A stretch of DNA of 64,000 nt from Ramlibacter sp. (GCF_028291745.1 NZ_JAQGNQ010000053.1:1-64000); one strand, 5' to 3'; counted from the first letter of the stretch, positions 31,709 to 42,127 are shown. The notes: generated from the letters alone by a model not told the origin. Made by a program: numbers and translations.

Positions 31709-34309
31709 ATGAACCGCGATCCAACCCCCGCCGCGCCCGACCTGAGCAAGCACACGCCCATGATGGCCCAGTATCTGGGCCTGAAAGCGGACTACCCCGG
31801 TACGCTGCTGTTCTACCGCATGGGCGACTTCTACGAGATGTTCTACCAGGACGCGGAAAAAGCCGCGCGCCTGTTGGACATCACCCTGACGCGGCGCGGC
31901 ATGTCCGCGGGCGAGCCGGTGGTGATGGCCGGAGTGCCTTTCCACGCGGTCGAGGGCTATCTCGCGCGCCTGATCCGCTGCGGCGAATCGGTCGCCATCT
32001 GCGAGCAGGTGGGCGAGGTGGGCGCGAGCAAGGGGCCGGTGGAGCGCAAGGTGATCCGCGTCGTCACGCCCGGCACGCTGACCGACAGCGAGCTGCTGAA
32101 CGACAAGTCCGAGGCCGTGCTGCTCGCCCTGCACCAGGCCCCGAAGCAGCGCGTCGGCCTTGCCTGGCTCAGTGTCACGCAGGGTGCGCTGCACCTGGCC
32201 GAATGCGATGGCGACGAGCTGCAGGACTGGATCGCGCGCGTCGCGCCCAGCGAGATCCTGCACAGCACCGACGTGACGCCCGCCTTCGGCCAGCGGCTGC
32301 AGGCGTTTCGCGCGGTGCCGCTCACGCAACGGCCCGAATGGCAGTTCGACAGCGGCCTGGGCCAGCGCAAGTTGCTGGAGCAAATGAAGGCCGCGAGCCT
32401 CTCCGCCTGGGGCGCCGAGGAACTGGCGCACGCGCACGCCGCCGCCGCGGCCCTGCTCGCGTATGCCGAACACACGCAAGGGCGCGCGCTCTCGCACGTG
32501 CAGCAGTTGCAGGTGGTGCGGGCGGGCGAGCGCATCGAGCTGCCGCCGGCAACGCGCCGCAACCTCGAACTGGTGCAGACGCTGCGCGGCGAGGACAGCC
32601 CCACCCTCTTTTCGCTGCTGGACACCTGCATGACCGGCATGGGCAGCCGCCTGCTCAAGTCCTGGCTGCTGGAGCCGCTGCGCGAGCGCGCCGTGGCGCA
32701 GCAGCGGCTCGATGCGATCGCCGGCTTGCGCGAAGGGCTGTGGCAGAAGCTGCGCACGGAACTGAAAGGGGTGAGCGACGTCGAGCGCATCACGGCGCGC
32801 ATCGCCCTGCGCCAGGTGCGGCCGCGCGAACTGGTCGGCCTGCGGCTGGCGCTGGAGCGCGCGCACAGCCTGGCCGCGCTGATCCAAGGCATTCCGGGCC
32901 TGCTGTCGAACGCCGCGCAGGACCTGCAGCCGCCCTCGGGCTGCGTAGCGCGGCTGGCGGCCACGCTGCGCGAGGACCCGTCGGCGCTGGTGCGGGACGG
33001 CAATGTGATCGCTACCGGCCACGACGGCGAGCTGGATGAACTGCGGGCGATCCAGGACAACTGCGACGGCTTCCTGCTGGAGCTGGAGACGCGCGAGCGC
33101 GCCCGCAGCGGCATCGCCAACCTGCGCGTGCAGTACAACAAGGTCCACGGCTTCTACATCGAGGTGACGCAGGGTCAGCTGGAAAAGGTGCCGGACGACT
33201 ACCGCCGCCGCCAGACCCTGAAGAATGCCGAGCGCTTCATCACGCCGGAACTCAAGGCGTTCGAGGACAAGGCGCTGTCGGCGCAGGAGCGCGCCCTGGC
33301 CCGGGAAAAATGGTTGTACGAGCAACTGCTCGACACCCTGCAGGAACACATCCCCTGCCTCACGCAGCTGGCACGCGCGCTGGCCACGCTCGATGCGCTG
33401 TGCGCGCTGGCGGAACGGTCGCTCACGCTCAACTGGTGCCGGCCGCAGTTCATCCGCGAACCGGGCATCGAGATCGTGCAGGGCCGCCACCCGGTCGTGG
33501 AGTCGCGCCTGGCGGAGACCAGCGGCGGCAGCTTCATCGCCAACGACACGCGCCTCGGCCCGAAGCAGCGCATGCAGATCATCACGGGCCCCAACATGGG
33601 CGGCAAGTCCACCTACATGCGGCAGGTGGCGCTGATCTGCCTGCTGGCGGCGATGGGCTCCTACGTGCCGGCGCAGGCCTGCCGGCTGGGGCCGATCGAT
33701 GCGATCCACACCCGCATCGGCGCGGCCGACGACCTGGCCAATGCGCAGTCGACCTTCATGCTGGAGATGACCGAAGCCGCGCAGATCCTGCATGGTGCGA
33801 CGGTGCAAAGCCTGGTGCTGATGGACGAGATCGGCCGCGGCACCTCCACGTTCGACGGTCTCGCGCTTGCCTCCGGGATCGCGGCGCACCTGCACGACCG
33901 CACGCAGGCCTTCACCCTGTTCGCCACCCACTACTTCGAGCTGACGGAATTCCCGGCGAAGCACCACTGCGCGCTCAACGTGCACGTGGGCGCGGCCGAA
34001 TCGGGTTCGGACATCGTGTTCCTGCACGAGATCCAGCCCGGCCCCGCGAGCCGCAGCTATGGCATCCAGGTCGCCAAGCTGGCGGGGATGCCCACGGGGG
34101 TGGTCCACCACGCGCGCCACGCCCTGGCCGCGCTGGAGAAGCATCAAGTGGAAAGCCGCGAGCAGGTAGACTTGTTCGCGCCGCCCCCGACCGCGGAGGC
34201 CGCCGCGCCCACGCGGCTGGAAGCGGCCGTGGCCGCACTGAATCCCGATGCGCTGACGCCGCGCGATGCGCTCGACGCCCTCTATACGCTCAAGAAACTC
34301 CTGTCATGA
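31709..34309 (+). CDS. mutS: DNA mismatch repair protein MutS
   Basis: 866 residues. The mismatch-reading loop is [15 protein letters not shown] (about 35-49), with the Phe and Glu that contact the mispair. Connector, lever and clamp domains follow. The ATPase has Walker [15 protein letters not shown] near 628-641 and [16 protein letters not shown] near 703-718. A GGGATAATCC -10-like box sits about 11 bases before the ATG, suggesting a nearly leaderless mRNA. The last codon overlaps the next gene by ATGA. Confidence 0.98.
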   Translation: MNRDPTPAAPDLSKHTPMMAQYLGLKADYPGTLLFYRMGDFYEMFYQDAEKAARLLDITLTRRGMSAGEPVVMAGVPFHAVEGYLARLIRCGESVAICEQVGEVGASKGPVERKVIRVVTPGTLTDSELLNDKSEAVLLALHQAPKQRVGLAWLSVTQGALHLAECDGDELQDWIARVAPSEILHSTDVTPAFGQRLQAFRAVPLTQRPEWQFDSGLGQRKLLEQMKAASLSAWGAEELAHAHAAAAALLAYAEHTQGRALSHVQQLQVVRAGERIELPPATRRNLELVQTLRGEDSPTLFSLLDTCMTGMGSRLLKSWLLEPLRERAVAQQRLDAIAGLREGLWQKLRTELKGVSDVERITARIALRQVRPRELVGLRLALERAHSLAALIQGIPGLLSNAAQDLQPPSGCVARLAATLREDPSALVRDGNVIATGHDGELDELRAIQDNCDGFLLELETRERARSGIANLRVQYNKVHGFYIEVTQGQLEKVPDDYRRRQTLKNAERFITPELKAFEDKALSAQERALAREKWLYEQLLDTLQEHIPCLTQLARALATLDALCALAERSLTLNWCRPQFIREPGIEIVQGRHPVVESRLAETSGGSFIANDTRLGPKQRMQIITGPNMGGKSTYMRQVALICLLAAMGSYVPAQACRLGPIDAIHTRIGAADDLANAQSTFMLEMTEAAQILHGATVQSLVLMDEIGRGTSTFDGLALASGIAAHLHDRTQAFTLFATHYFELTEFPAKHHCALNVHVGAAESGSDIVFLHEIQPGPASRSYGIQVAKLAGMPTGVVHHARHALAALEKHQVESREQVDLFAPPPTAEAAAPTRLEAAVAALNPDALTPRDALDALYTLKKLLS

Positions 34310-35136
34310 CCTATTGCGTCGGCATCAAGCTCAATGCGGGCCTGGTGTTCCTCTCCGACTCGCGCACCAACGCGGGCGTGGACAACATCAGCACCTTCCG
34401 CAAGATGATCATCTACGAGAAGCCGGGCGACCGCTTCATGGTGCTGCTGTCCGCGGGCAACCTGAGCATCTCGCAATCGGTGCGCGAGATCCTGCAGGTG
34501 GAGCAACTCAAGGAGCAGGACGGCGACGAGCCCATCACGATCTGGAACGCCAGGAGCATGTTCGATGCCTGCCGCGTGCTGGGCCAGGCGGTGCGCCACG
34601 TCTATGACCGCGATGCCGCGTCCCTGCAGCATTCGGGCGTGGAGTTCAACGTCAACCTGATCTTCGGCGGCCAGGTCCGCGGCGAGGGCATGCGGCTGTT
34701 CCAGGTCTATTCGGCCGGCAACTTCATCGAGGCCACGCCCGAGACGCCCTACTTCCAGATTGGCGAATACAAGTACGGCAAGCCGGTGCTCGATCGCGTG
34801 CTGACGCCCGAGACCGATCTCGACGAGGCGGCCAAGTGCGCGCTGGTGTCGATGGATTCGACGATGAAGTCCAACCTCTCGGTCGGCCCGCCGCTGGATC
34901 TGGTCGTGTACGAAGCCAACCGCTTCCAGACCGACAAGGTGGTGTGCATCGACATGCACAACCCGTACTTCCGCATGCTGCACACGGGCTGGGGGCAGAA
35001 GCTGCGCGAGGTATTCGACAGCCTGGACGATCCGGTCTGGGACGAGTCGCACACCGAGACGCCGCTGCGCACCGAAGCAGGCGGCCGCAGCAAGCCCCTG
35101 AAGAAGATCACGCGGCCGGAAGAGAAGTTGATCTGA
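34306..35136 (+). CDS. Anbu-type proteasome-related protease
   Basis: 276 residues, N-terminal-nucleophile hydrolase related to HslV and proteasome beta subunits. Thr2 ([20 protein letters not shown]), exposed after Met removal, is the expected nucleophile. Asp18 and Lys33 ([12 protein letters not shown]) take the places of the proteasomal catalytic Asp and Lys. Length and the VIFGGQ-like [17 protein letters not shown] segment fit Anbu better than HslV. The gene is usually clustered with transglutaminase, ATP-grasp and alpha-E genes; here it is instead coupled to mutS by ATGA. Substrates unknown. Confidence 0.88.
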   Translation: MTYCVGIKLNAGLVFLSDSRTNAGVDNISTFRKMIIYEKPGDRFMVLLSAGNLSISQSVREILQVEQLKEQDGDEPITIWNARSMFDACRVLGQAVRHVYDRDAASLQHSGVEFNVNLIFGGQVRGEGMRLFQVYSAGNFIEATPETPYFQIGEYKYGKPVLDRVLTPETDLDEAAKCALVSMDSTMKSNLSVGPPLDLVVYEANRFQTDKVVCIDMHNPYFRMLHTGWGQKLREVFDSLDDPVWDESHTETPLRTEAGGRSKPLKKITRPEEKLI

Positions 35137-35159
35137 AGGGCTTGTGCCTGGATGTCCGG

Positions 35160-35297
35160 ATTCCGCGGACGTCATCCCGGGCTTGACCCGGGATCCACGA
35201 CGGCGGTGGCACTTGCGCCGTCGTGGATTGCGGGTCAAGCCCGCAATGACATCCAACAGCCGCGATGACATCGGACAGCCCGCAATGACATCCACGG
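35160..35297. repeat. CCCGGGCTTGACCCGGG-type repeat (copy 3)
   Basis: A full bipartite palindrome: CATCCCGGGCTTGACCCGGG, then GATTGCGGGTCAAGCCCGC, with two extra partial AATGACATC units behind. It fills the gap between the Anbu gene and the hydrolase. Confidence 0.85.
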
Positions 35298-35318
35298 AGG
35301 CTTTCACCTGACTGGCGC

Positions 35319-36122
35319 ATGTCCCTCATCGTCTTCTCCCACGGCAACAGCTTCCCCGCCGGCACCTACACCGTGCTGTTCAAGCACCTGCGCGCGCGCG
35401 GCTTCACGGTGACGGCGCCGGAAAAGTTCGGGCACGATCCGCACTACGCGCCGAGCAACAACTGGCCGCAGCTCGTGCAGCAACTGCATGACTTTGCCGA
35501 GCGCGAAGTCCAGAAGCACGGCGCGCCGGCCTTCCTCGTGGGGCACTCCCTCGGCGGCTTTCTCAGCGTGATGTGCGCCGCGCGCCATCCGCAGCTCGCG
35601 CGCGGCGTGCTGTTGCTGGACTCGCCGCTGGTGGGCGGCTGGAGGGCGCAGGCCTTGCGCGCCGTCAAGCGCACGGCGCTGGTGGGCGCGGTCTCGCCCG
35701 GCGCCGTGAGCCGCAAGCGCCGCAACCGCTGGCCTTCGCGCGAGGCGGCGCTGGAACACTTCAGCCACAAGAAGGCCTTCGCCCGCTGGGACCCGCAGGT
35801 GCTGGCCGACTACATCGGGCACGGCACGCACGATGCTGACGGCCAGCGCGTGCTGAGCTTCAATCGCGAGGTCGAGACCGCCATCTACAACACGCTGCCG
35901 GACAACCTGCAGCGGCTGCTGCAGCACCATCCGTTGCAATGCCCCGCGGCCTTCATCGGCGGCCTGCAGTCCGGGGAGATCGCGCAGGTCGGCATGACCA
36001 TGACCCGGAAGGTCACCGCCGGACGCATCTTCATGCTCGACGGCAGCCACCTCTTCCCCATGGAACAGCCGCTCGCAACGGCTGCCGCCATCGAGGCCAG
36101 CCTGCTTTCGATGGCATCCTGA
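35319..36122 (+). CDS. Alpha/beta hydrolase
   Basis: 267 residues. The nucleophile elbow is FLVGHSLGGF (Ser at about 77), an oxyanion-type HGN motif occurs near the start (IVFSHGNSFPAG), and a late His is in MLDGSHLFPME. No signal peptide, so cytoplasmic. The substrate cannot be assigned. The next hydrolase gene follows 110 bases later on the same strand but is of a different subtype. Confidence 0.9.
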   Translation: MSLIVFSHGNSFPAGTYTVLFKHLRARGFTVTAPEKFGHDPHYAPSNNWPQLVQQLHDFAEREVQKHGAPAFLVGHSLGGFLSVMCAARHPQLARGVLLLDSPLVGGWRAQALRAVKRTALVGAVSPGAVSRKRRNRWPSREAALEHFSHKKAFARWDPQVLADYIGHGTHDADGQRVLSFNREVETAIYNTLPDNLQRLLQHHPLQCPAAFIGGLQSGEIAQVGMTMTRKVTAGRIFMLDGSHLFPMEQPLATAAAIEASLLSMAS

Positions 36123-36232
36123 TCCCGGCGGGGCACCCGGCAGCGTCCTACATCCCCGGTACACGGCTGGCTTACAGCCGGCGCGTGCCCCGGACCACAC
36201 CGGCGGGGGCAACCCCTCTTCACATTGAGGCC

Positions 36233-37021
36233 ATGCCTGTAACGACTGCCTTCGGCTTTCCCGCTCCCTCTCTTGCACTGCTGGCCAGCGAGCCGCTGCG
36301 CGCGCTGTTCGAGTTCTGTTCTTCCCATGTCGGAACGCCCACCCCGGTCGAAGGCGACGGCCACCCGGTGATCGTCTATCCGGGTCTCGGCGCCGGCGCC
36401 ATGAACATGTCACAGCTGCGCTCGTACCTGCGCAGCTGCAACTTCCGGGTGTTCGATTGGGACCTCGGCGTGAACACCGGGCCCGACCGTGACTTCGATG
36501 AATGGCTGGCCGGGCTGGTGCAACGGGTGCGCGAAGTGCACGGCAAGCACGGGCGCAAGGTCAGCCTGGTGGGCTGGAGCCTGGGCGGCATCTACGCGCG
36601 CGAGATCGCCAAGTGCTGTCCGGAGGCCGTGCGCCAGGTGGTGACGCTGGCCACGCCGCACAACTCCCTGCGCGGCGGCAACCATGCCGGCACCCTGGTG
36701 AAGCTGATGGGTGCCGCGCAGCTGAGCCCGGAGCTGGAAGCACGCCTGCGCGTGCGCCCGCCGGTGCCGATCACATCGATCTACAGCAGGAGCGACGGCA
36801 TGGTGAGCTGGCGTGGCTGCCTGGAGCCGCGCGCGCCGGAGGCCGAGAACGTGCCCGTGCACGCCAGCCACCTGGGCATGCCCACGCACCCCGACGTGCT
36901 GCGCATCGTCGCCGACCGGCTGGCGCAGCCGGAGGGCCGCTGGCGACCCTATCGGCGGCCGCGCAGCCCGCTTACTCCTGCCAGTGCACCCAGCCGGCTG
37001 CGGAAGTCGCCAGCACGATGA
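36233..37021 (+). CDS. Alpha/beta hydrolase, lipase-like
   Basis: 262 residues from [20 protein letters not shown] (36233). [20 protein letters not shown] supplies the oxyanion region and [14 protein letters not shown] the nucleophile elbow (Ser about 116); [11 protein letters not shown] near 220 carries the likely catalytic His. The last 50 bases ([17 protein letters not shown] tail) overlap the convergent uppP coding end, so this tail is probably under dual constraint or non-conserved. Function unknown. Confidence 0.85.
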   Translation: MPVTTAFGFPAPSLALLASEPLRALFEFCSSHVGTPTPVEGDGHPVIVYPGLGAGAMNMSQLRSYLRSCNFRVFDWDLGVNTGPDRDFDEWLAGLVQRVREVHGKHGRKVSLVGWSLGGIYAREIAKCCPEAVRQVVTLATPHNSLRGGNHAGTLVKLMGAAQLSPELEARLRVRPPVPITSIYSRSDGMVSWRGCLEPRAPEAENVPVHASHLGMPTHPDVLRIVADRLAQPEGRWRPYRRPRSPLTPASAPSRLRKSPAR

Positions 37022-37796
37022 TGCCGAAGGCGATGCGGTACCAGGCGAAGGGCGTGAAGCTGTGGCTGGAGATGTAGCGCAGCAGCCAGCGCACGCAGAG
37101 CCAGGCGCTCACGAACGAGAACACCAGCCCAACCACGAACATCGGCACGTCGCCCGCGCCCAGCGAGGCGCGCTCCTTGTAGAGGCTGTATGCGCCGGCA
37201 CCGATGAGCGTGGGAATCGCGAGATAGAACGAGAAGTCGGTCGCGGCGCGGCGGGACAGGCCCAGCAGCATGCCGCCGATGATGGTGGCGCCGCTGCGGC
37301 TGGTGCCGGGCACCAGCGCCAGGCACTGGATCAGGCCGAGCTTGAGCGCGTCGGGCCAGCGCATCTGGTCGACCTCCTCCACGTGCACATGGCCCTGCTC
37401 GCGCCGCTCGGCCCAGAGGATCACGAACCCACCGAGGATGAAGGTAGACGCGACCACACCCGGCGTGAAGAGATGGTCCTTGATGATCTTGCCCAGCGCC
37501 AGGCCCAGCACGACGGCCGGGATGAAAGCCACCAGCACGTTGAGGGCGAAACGCTGCGCATCGCGCTGGTGCGGCAGAGCGGCGATGGTGCTGCGGATCT
37601 TCTGCCAGTACACGAGGATCACGGCCAGGATGGCGCCGGTCTGGATCGCGATATCGAAGACCTTGGCCTTCTCGTCGTCGAAGCCGAGCAGCGAACCGGC
37701 CAGGATCAGGTGGCCGGTGCTGGAAACGGGGAGGAACTCGGTCAGGCCCTCGACGATGCCCATGATCGCGGCCTTCACCAGCAAAACGACGTCCAC
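36972..37796 (-). CDS. uppP: Undecaprenyl-diphosphate phosphatase
   Basis: Recycles the C55 lipid carrier for peptidoglycan; loss or gain alters bacitracin sensitivity. About 274 residues, 7-8 membrane segments. Motif 1 is [20 protein letters not shown] and motif 2 [20 protein letters not shown], both with catalytic residues. I use GTG 37796, giving (M)[16 protein letters not shown] as in relatives; TTG at 37811 is the alternative. The 3' end overlaps the convergent hydrolase by 50 bases. Confidence 0.96.
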   Translation of the reverse strand: MDVVLLVKAAIMGIVEGLTEFLPVSSTGHLILAGSLLGFDDEKAKVFDIAIQTGAILAVILVYWQKIRSTIAALPHQRDAQRFALNVLVAFIPAVVLGLALGKIIKDHLFTPGVVASTFILGGFVILWAERREQGHVHVEEVDQMRWPDALKLGLIQCLALVPGTSRSGATIIGGMLLGLSRRAATDFSFYLAIPTLIGAGAYSLYKERASLGAGDVPMFVVGLVFSFVSAWLCVRWLLRYISSHSFTPFAWYRIAFGIIVLATSAAGWVHWQE

Positions 37797-37955
37797 GCAA
37801 GCTCCTCGCAAAAGCGCGGATTATGGACCGCACCGCAGGTGCCGGGTTGGGGCCCTGCCCCCGCTTTCGTCTGACAGCGCCTGTCGGAAACGGCGAGGCA
37901 TGGTCGCGCACGAAGCCTACAGTCCGGCGGCGGCGCGACGGCATGATCAACCGTC

Positions 37956-38105
37956 ATGAAAATCCTTAATCTGCTCCATGTGGTCGTCGCCCAGGCGTTC
38001 TATCGTTGGGCGATGAACGAGATCAGCCCGATGCACCCGGACGTCCCGAAGATCATGCTGCGGCAGCAACAGCTGGCCGAGAAGTACCGCCGCATCTGGG
38101 CCTGA
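37956..38105 (+). CDS. Small hypothetical protein (49 aa)
   Basis: Starts MKILNLLHVVVAQAFYRWAM and ends LRQQQLAEKYRRIWA. The frame is intact, has a plausible amphipathic N-terminal helix and codon use like the flanking genes. It stands alone between uppP (divergent) and the DUF2306 gene. No function recognised. It could be a real conserved small protein or a chance frame. Confidence 0.55.
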   Translation: MKILNLLHVVVAQAFYRWAMNEISPMHPDVPKIMLRQQQLAEKYRRIWA

Positions 38106-38249
38106 TCCCCGCCAGGCCCGAAGCCGGCGCGCCGCGCTTCGCACCGGCCGGCCTGCATTTCACGGCATCCTGACGCCGCTTCGTCGCAGCGCGCTGGCTG
38201 GCATGGCGGGCGGCAAGCACAGTGGGCTCCTGCCAACCAGGAGCCTGCC

Positions 38250-38762
38250 ATGCAGATGTCGCCGGTCATTGCCATCCACCTGAGCGCCGCGCTCGCCGCC
38301 GTTGCCACGGGACCCGTGGCGCTCTGGGCCCGCAAGGGCGCGCGCCAGCGGCCCTTGCTGCATCGCGCCTTCGGCTATGCGTGGGTCACGCTGATCCTGG
38401 TCACTGCGCTGACGGCACTGTTCCTGCGCGATCGCAGCCTGCCCAACATCGCCGGCTACACGCCCCTCCACCTGCTGGTTCCGGTGACCTTCATCGCCTT
38501 GTTCGGGGCCTTCCGCAAGCTCGCACTGGGCGACATCGCGGGGCATCGCAGGATCATGCAGCGCCTCTACTTCGCCGCGTGCATCGCAGCCGGCAGCTTC
38601 GCGCTGCTGCCGAACCGCTACCTGGGCCGCCTGGTGTGGGGCGCGTTCGCGCCGCTACCGCCTGCCATGCGCTTCACGCCGGTGTGGATGTGGTCGCTGC
38701 TCGGCGTGCTGGTGGTTCTGTTGGTCGTCCAGGCGCGTCCCCGCGGCGCCCGGTCCGTTTGA
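38250..38762 (+). CDS. DUF2306-like integral membrane protein
   Basis: 170 residues, four predicted membrane helices (IAIHLSAALAAVATGPVALW; AWVTLILVTALTALFL; LLVPVTFIALFGAFRKLAL; WMWSLLGVLVVLLVVQA). The HRIHR-like GHRRIMQRLYFAACIAAG segment is typical of the DUF2306 family. Function unknown. The secreted hydrolase follows 22 bases later, probably in the same transcript. Confidence 0.8.
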   Translation: MQMSPVIAIHLSAALAAVATGPVALWARKGARQRPLLHRAFGYAWVTLILVTALTALFLRDRSLPNIAGYTPLHLLVPVTFIALFGAFRKLALGDIAGHRRIMQRLYFAACIAAGSFALLPNRYLGRLVWGAFAPLPPAMRFTPVWMWSLLGVLVVLLVVQARPRGARSV

Positions 38763-38784
38763 TGCACCCGCAAGGAGAACGACC

Positions 38785-39822
38785 ATGCGCACCCTGCTTG
38801 CCGGCGTGATCGCCGCCCTGGCCACTGCCGCTGCTGCCGCTGCCCACGCCGGCACCGGCGTGATGACGCTGACCGGCGTGGCCGGCGACGGCCCCGTCAC
38901 GGTCTTCTATCCCACCGCCCAGGCCGATGCGACGGTGCAGCGCGGCCCGTTCCAGCTCGCGCTGGCGGAGAACGCACCGCCCATGCGTGGCAACGGCCAT
39001 CTGGTGGTCGTCTCGCACGGCTCCGGCGGCAACGCATGGGTCCACTCGGATCTCGCCCGCGCACTGGTGGCCGACGGATTCGTGGTGGCGATGCCCGAAC
39101 ACCAGGGCGACAACGCCCGCGATCCCTCGAACCCCGGGCCCGCGAGCTGGAAGCTGCGCCCCATCGAGCTGTCCCATGCGATCGACGCGGTCGCGCAGGC
39201 CACGGCACTGGCGCCGCTGCTGTCGTTCGATCGCGTGGGCATGTACGGCATGTCCGCGGGCGGGCACACGGCGCTCAGCCTCGCGGGCGGGCGCTGGTCG
39301 CCAGCGCAGTTCCGGCGTCATTGCGAGGCCCACATCGGCGACGATTTTCCCGCTTGCGTGGGCCTGGCCACCCGGCTGCGCGGAGATGCCTTCGACGGCC
39401 TGAAGAAGACCGTCGCCACGCAGGTGATCCGCCAGCGCTTCGACGACGAGTCCTGGTACGCGCAGCGCGACCCGCGCATCCAGGCGGTGGTCGCGGGCGT
39501 GCCCTTCGCGGCCGATTTCGATCCGGCCTCGCTGGCCCGGCCCGCAGTGCCGCTGGGGATCGTGCGAGCCGGCGGCGACCGCTGGCTGGCGCCGCGCTTC
39601 CATGCCGACGCCATCCTGCAGGCCTGCCGCCCCCGCTGCGAGCTGCTGGCCGACCTGCCCGGCGCTGGCCATGGTGCCTTGCTGTCGCCGCAGCCCCCGC
39701 TCGATCGGCTGGGCGCCATCGCGAGCGAGCTGCTGGCCGATCCGCCCGGCTTCGACCGCACCCGGCTGCCCGCCGTGGACCAGCGCATCGTGGCCTTCTT
39801 CCATCGCCACCTGCTTCCGTAG
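38785..39822 (+). CDS. Secreted alpha/beta hydrolase (dienelactone hydrolase-like)
   Basis: 345 residues with an N-terminal signal peptide (MRTLLAGVIAALATAAAAAAHAG). The hydrolase core has VVVSHGSGGNAWVHSDLARA and the nucleophile elbow GMYGMSAGGHTAL (Ser about 157); HGALLSPQPP near the end supplies the His. Predicted periplasmic. A good AAGGAG site precedes the start. Substrate unknown. Confidence 0.87.
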   Translation: MRTLLAGVIAALATAAAAAAHAGTGVMTLTGVAGDGPVTVFYPTAQADATVQRGPFQLALAENAPPMRGNGHLVVVSHGSGGNAWVHSDLARALVADGFVVAMPEHQGDNARDPSNPGPASWKLRPIELSHAIDAVAQATALAPLLSFDRVGMYGMSAGGHTALSLAGGRWSPAQFRRHCEAHIGDDFPACVGLATRLRGDAFDGLKKTVATQVIRQRFDDESWYAQRDPRIQAVVAGVPFAADFDPASLARPAVPLGIVRAGGDRWLAPRFHADAILQACRPRCELLADLPGAGHGALLSPQPPLDRLGAIASELLADPPGFDRTRLPAVDQRIVAFFHRHLLP

Positions 39823-39873
39823 AATGGATTTCGCCATGACAACACCCAGCGCCGACCAGCACCCCGAACCCGC

Positions 39874-40911
39874 ATGACGATCCACTGGCCGTCCAAGCTG
39901 CGGCACCTGTTGCAGGTCGTGCTGTTCTGCCTGCTGGTGGCCGGCCTGCAGACCGCCTTTGCGCCGCAGCGGCCGTTCGGGCCACCGCTCGTGTACTCGC
40001 TGCTGATCGGCTTGCTGACATGGGCGGTCATCGACCTGGGCCGACACCTGTTTCCCTCGGCGGCCGAGACCGGCTGGCCCGCCGGCGCCACGGGCGTGCT
40101 GCTGGTGATAGCGGGCATCGTCACCGGCTATGTCGTCGGCAATGCGGCGGGCCTGTTCCTGTGCCGGGTGCTGGGCATCTTTCCGGCGGGCGTGGACTTG
40201 CGCGACGAGGCCGACCTGCGCCACGGGATCCTGATCACCCTGGTGTCCGGGATGGTGGGCAGCTACTGGTTCTATGCCCGCAGCAAGAGCGCCTATCTCC
40301 TGCGCAAGATGCACGAGGCCACCCGCCATGCCACCGAGGCGCGACTGAAGCTGCTGGAGACGCAGCTCGAGCCGCACATGCTGTTCAACACGCTCGCCAA
40401 CCTGCGCGCGCTGATCGCGGTCGATCCCGCGCGGGCGCAGCAGATGCTGGATCACATGATCGACTACCTGCGCGCCACGCTCGATGGCTCGCGCACCACC
40501 ACGCACGCCTTGCAGGCGGAGTTCGACCGGCTGCGCGACTACCTCGAGCTGATGGCCATCCGCATGGGCCCGCGCCTGGCGTACGCGCTGGAGCTTCCGG
40601 GCGAACTGCAGCAGGTCGCCGTGCCGGCGCTGCTGCTGCAGCCCCTGGTGGAAAACAGCATCCAGCATGGGCTCGAGCCCAAGGTGCGCGGCGGCCGCAT
40701 CGACGTTCGAGCCAGCCGCCAGGGCAAGCGGCTGCTGCTCGAAGTGACGGACACGGGCGTCGGCCAGGCAGGCGGCGTGTCCCCCGGCCCCGGCTTCGGC
40801 CTGCAGCAGATCCGGGACCGGCTGCAAACCCTGTACGGGGACACCGCCAGCCTCGAATTCTCTTGCGACGGCGAGGGCGCACTTGCGCGCATCGCGCTGC
40901 CCATCGCATGA
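39874..40911 (+). CDS. LytS/AlgZ-like sensor histidine kinase
   Basis: 345 residues. About four N-terminal membrane helices serve as sensor. The phospho-acceptor segment is LETQLEPHMLFNTLANLRAL (His at about 167), the His_kinase (PF06580) pattern, and the ATP-binding part has LVENSIQHGLEPK and DTGVGQAGG ... GFGLQQIRDRL. Its stop overlaps the start of the LytTR regulator gene (ATGA). The pair resembles AlgZ/AlgR. Signal unknown. Confidence 0.93.
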   Translation: MTIHWPSKLRHLLQVVLFCLLVAGLQTAFAPQRPFGPPLVYSLLIGLLTWAVIDLGRHLFPSAAETGWPAGATGVLLVIAGIVTGYVVGNAAGLFLCRVLGIFPAGVDLRDEADLRHGILITLVSGMVGSYWFYARSKSAYLLRKMHEATRHATEARLKLLETQLEPHMLFNTLANLRALIAVDPARAQQMLDHMIDYLRATLDGSRTTTHALQAEFDRLRDYLELMAIRMGPRLAYALELPGELQQVAVPALLLQPLVENSIQHGLEPKVRGGRIDVRASRQGKRLLLEVTDTGVGQAGGVSPGPGFGLQQIRDRLQTLYGDTASLEFSCDGEGALARIALPIA

Positions 40912-41705
40912 ACCCGCGCGCCCTCATTGCCGAAGACGAGCCGCTGCTCGCGCAGGCTTTGCGCGCCGAGCTCGCACGTGCCTGGCCGCAGTTGCAGGTG
41001 GTCGAGATGGTGGGGGATGGCGCGGCCGCAGTGGAGGCGGCCCTGCGGCATGGTCCCGACGTGCTGTTCTTCGACGTCCGCATGCCCGGCCTGGGTGGAC
41101 TCGAGGCCGCCGCAGAGCTGGCCGATGCCTGGCCCGAAGAGGCGCCGTTTCCGGCGCTCGTGTTCGTCACGGCGTACGACCAGTACGCGCTGCAGGCCTT
41201 CGATGCGCATGCCGTCGATTACGTGCTCAAGCCGGTGCAGCCCGCGCGCCTGCAAAAGACGGTGGACAAGTTGCAGCAGCTGTTGGCCCAGCGGCAAGGC
41301 CGCGGCAGCGACCTCGAAGCCACGCTGGGCCAGCTGCGCCATCTGTTGCAGGCAGCGCCCGCCACTGCGCCGCGCCAGCCTTTGCTCAAGGTGATCCAGG
41401 CGGGCGTGGGCAGCGCCATCCGCATGGTGCCGGTCGAAGCGGTGCTGTATTTCGAAGCGGCCGACAAGTACGTGCGCGTGGTGTGCGAAGGCAGCGAACT
41501 GCTGATCCGCACGCCCTTGAAGGAACTGACCGCACAGCTGGACCCGCAACTGTTCTGGCAGGTGCACCGCGGGACACTGGTCCGCGTGACGGCGATCGAC
41601 AGCGTGCAGCGCGACGAATCCGGCAAGCTGCACCTGGCGCTGCGGGGGCGCGGAGAGCGGCTTCCCGTGAGCCGCCTCTATGCCCATCTCTTCAAGGCGA
41701 TGTAG
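40908..41705 (+). CDS. LytTR-type response regulator (AlgR/LytR-like)
   Basis: 265 residues. Receiver domain with the phosphorylation site DVLFFDVRMPG (Asp about 56), VFVTAYDQYALQAFDAHAVD and DYVLKPVQ (Lys), then a C-terminal LytTR DNA-binding domain (VLYFEAADKYVRVVCEG ... LFWQVHRGTLVRV). Expected partner of the kinase encoded just before. Targets are not apparent. A possible small RNA or leader with hairpins and an orphan terminator follows. Confidence 0.94.
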   Translation: MNPRALIAEDEPLLAQALRAELARAWPQLQVVEMVGDGAAAVEAALRHGPDVLFFDVRMPGLGGLEAAAELADAWPEEAPFPALVFVTAYDQYALQAFDAHAVDYVLKPVQPARLQKTVDKLQQLLAQRQGRGSDLEATLGQLRHLLQAAPATAPRQPLLKVIQAGVGSAIRMVPVEAVLYFEAADKYVRVVCEGSELLIRTPLKELTAQLDPQLFWQVHRGTLVRVTAIDSVQRDESGKLHLALRGRGERLPVSRLYAHLFKAM

Positions 41706-41832
41706 CCCGTTCGGGGACTTGACGGTTCCCGTCGGTGCCGCCCACGTATCGAGATCGTCTGGCAGCGCCTGTGGGTTGCGTCCTACAGGACGCATCGCGT
41801 CCGGCCCTTCTACTACAAGGCATCGAATTGCA

Positions 41833-41870
41833 CGAAAGGCGCATCCTTACCGACACGCAAGCGCCTTTCG
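41833..41870. other. 10-bp inverted repeat in a 420-base gap
   Basis: CGAAAGGCGC (41833-41842) pairs with GCGCCTTTCG (41861-41870). It lies in the gap 41706-42127, which holds no convincing gene. With the terminator at 41953 it may be part of a small non-coding RNA, but I see no clear promoter. A TTGACG at 41721-41726 lacks a good -10 partner. Confidence 0.5.
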
Positions 41871-41952
41871 TCCCGATCACCCCGACTCCTCTGAGTCCCC
41901 TCCTCCTCCGGGGTGAGCTGGTCCGGCCCTCCGTCCCGCGACTGGCATTGTT

Positions 41953-41986
41953 ACCCCCAGGCCAAAAACCTGGGGGTTCTTTTTTG
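41953..41986 (+). terminator. Orphan Rho-independent terminator
   Basis: ACCCCCAGG pairs with CCTGGGGGT (41953-41961 and 41969-41977) and is followed by TCTTTTTTG. It is a strong intrinsic terminator, about 250 bases past the end of the LytTR regulator gene and 140 before the next small frame. No coding region I can support ends here. Confidence 0.85.
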
Positions 41987-42127
41987 TCCGGTCGCAGAAC
42001 GAGCACGATTTCACGGCCTGAGCGACTACGGCTCGGTCGAACGCGTCCCACGAAGACGGTTGGGCACCACCGTCACGTAAAGCGTTGCAGCGCGCGTACT
42101 CTGTTAACACTCAGAGGGCAAACAGCA

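Noticed and set aside
31655-34147. Open frame of about 830 codons antisense to mutS
   Set aside because: Perfectly opposite a recognised gene; codon bias of the third position explains the lack of stops.
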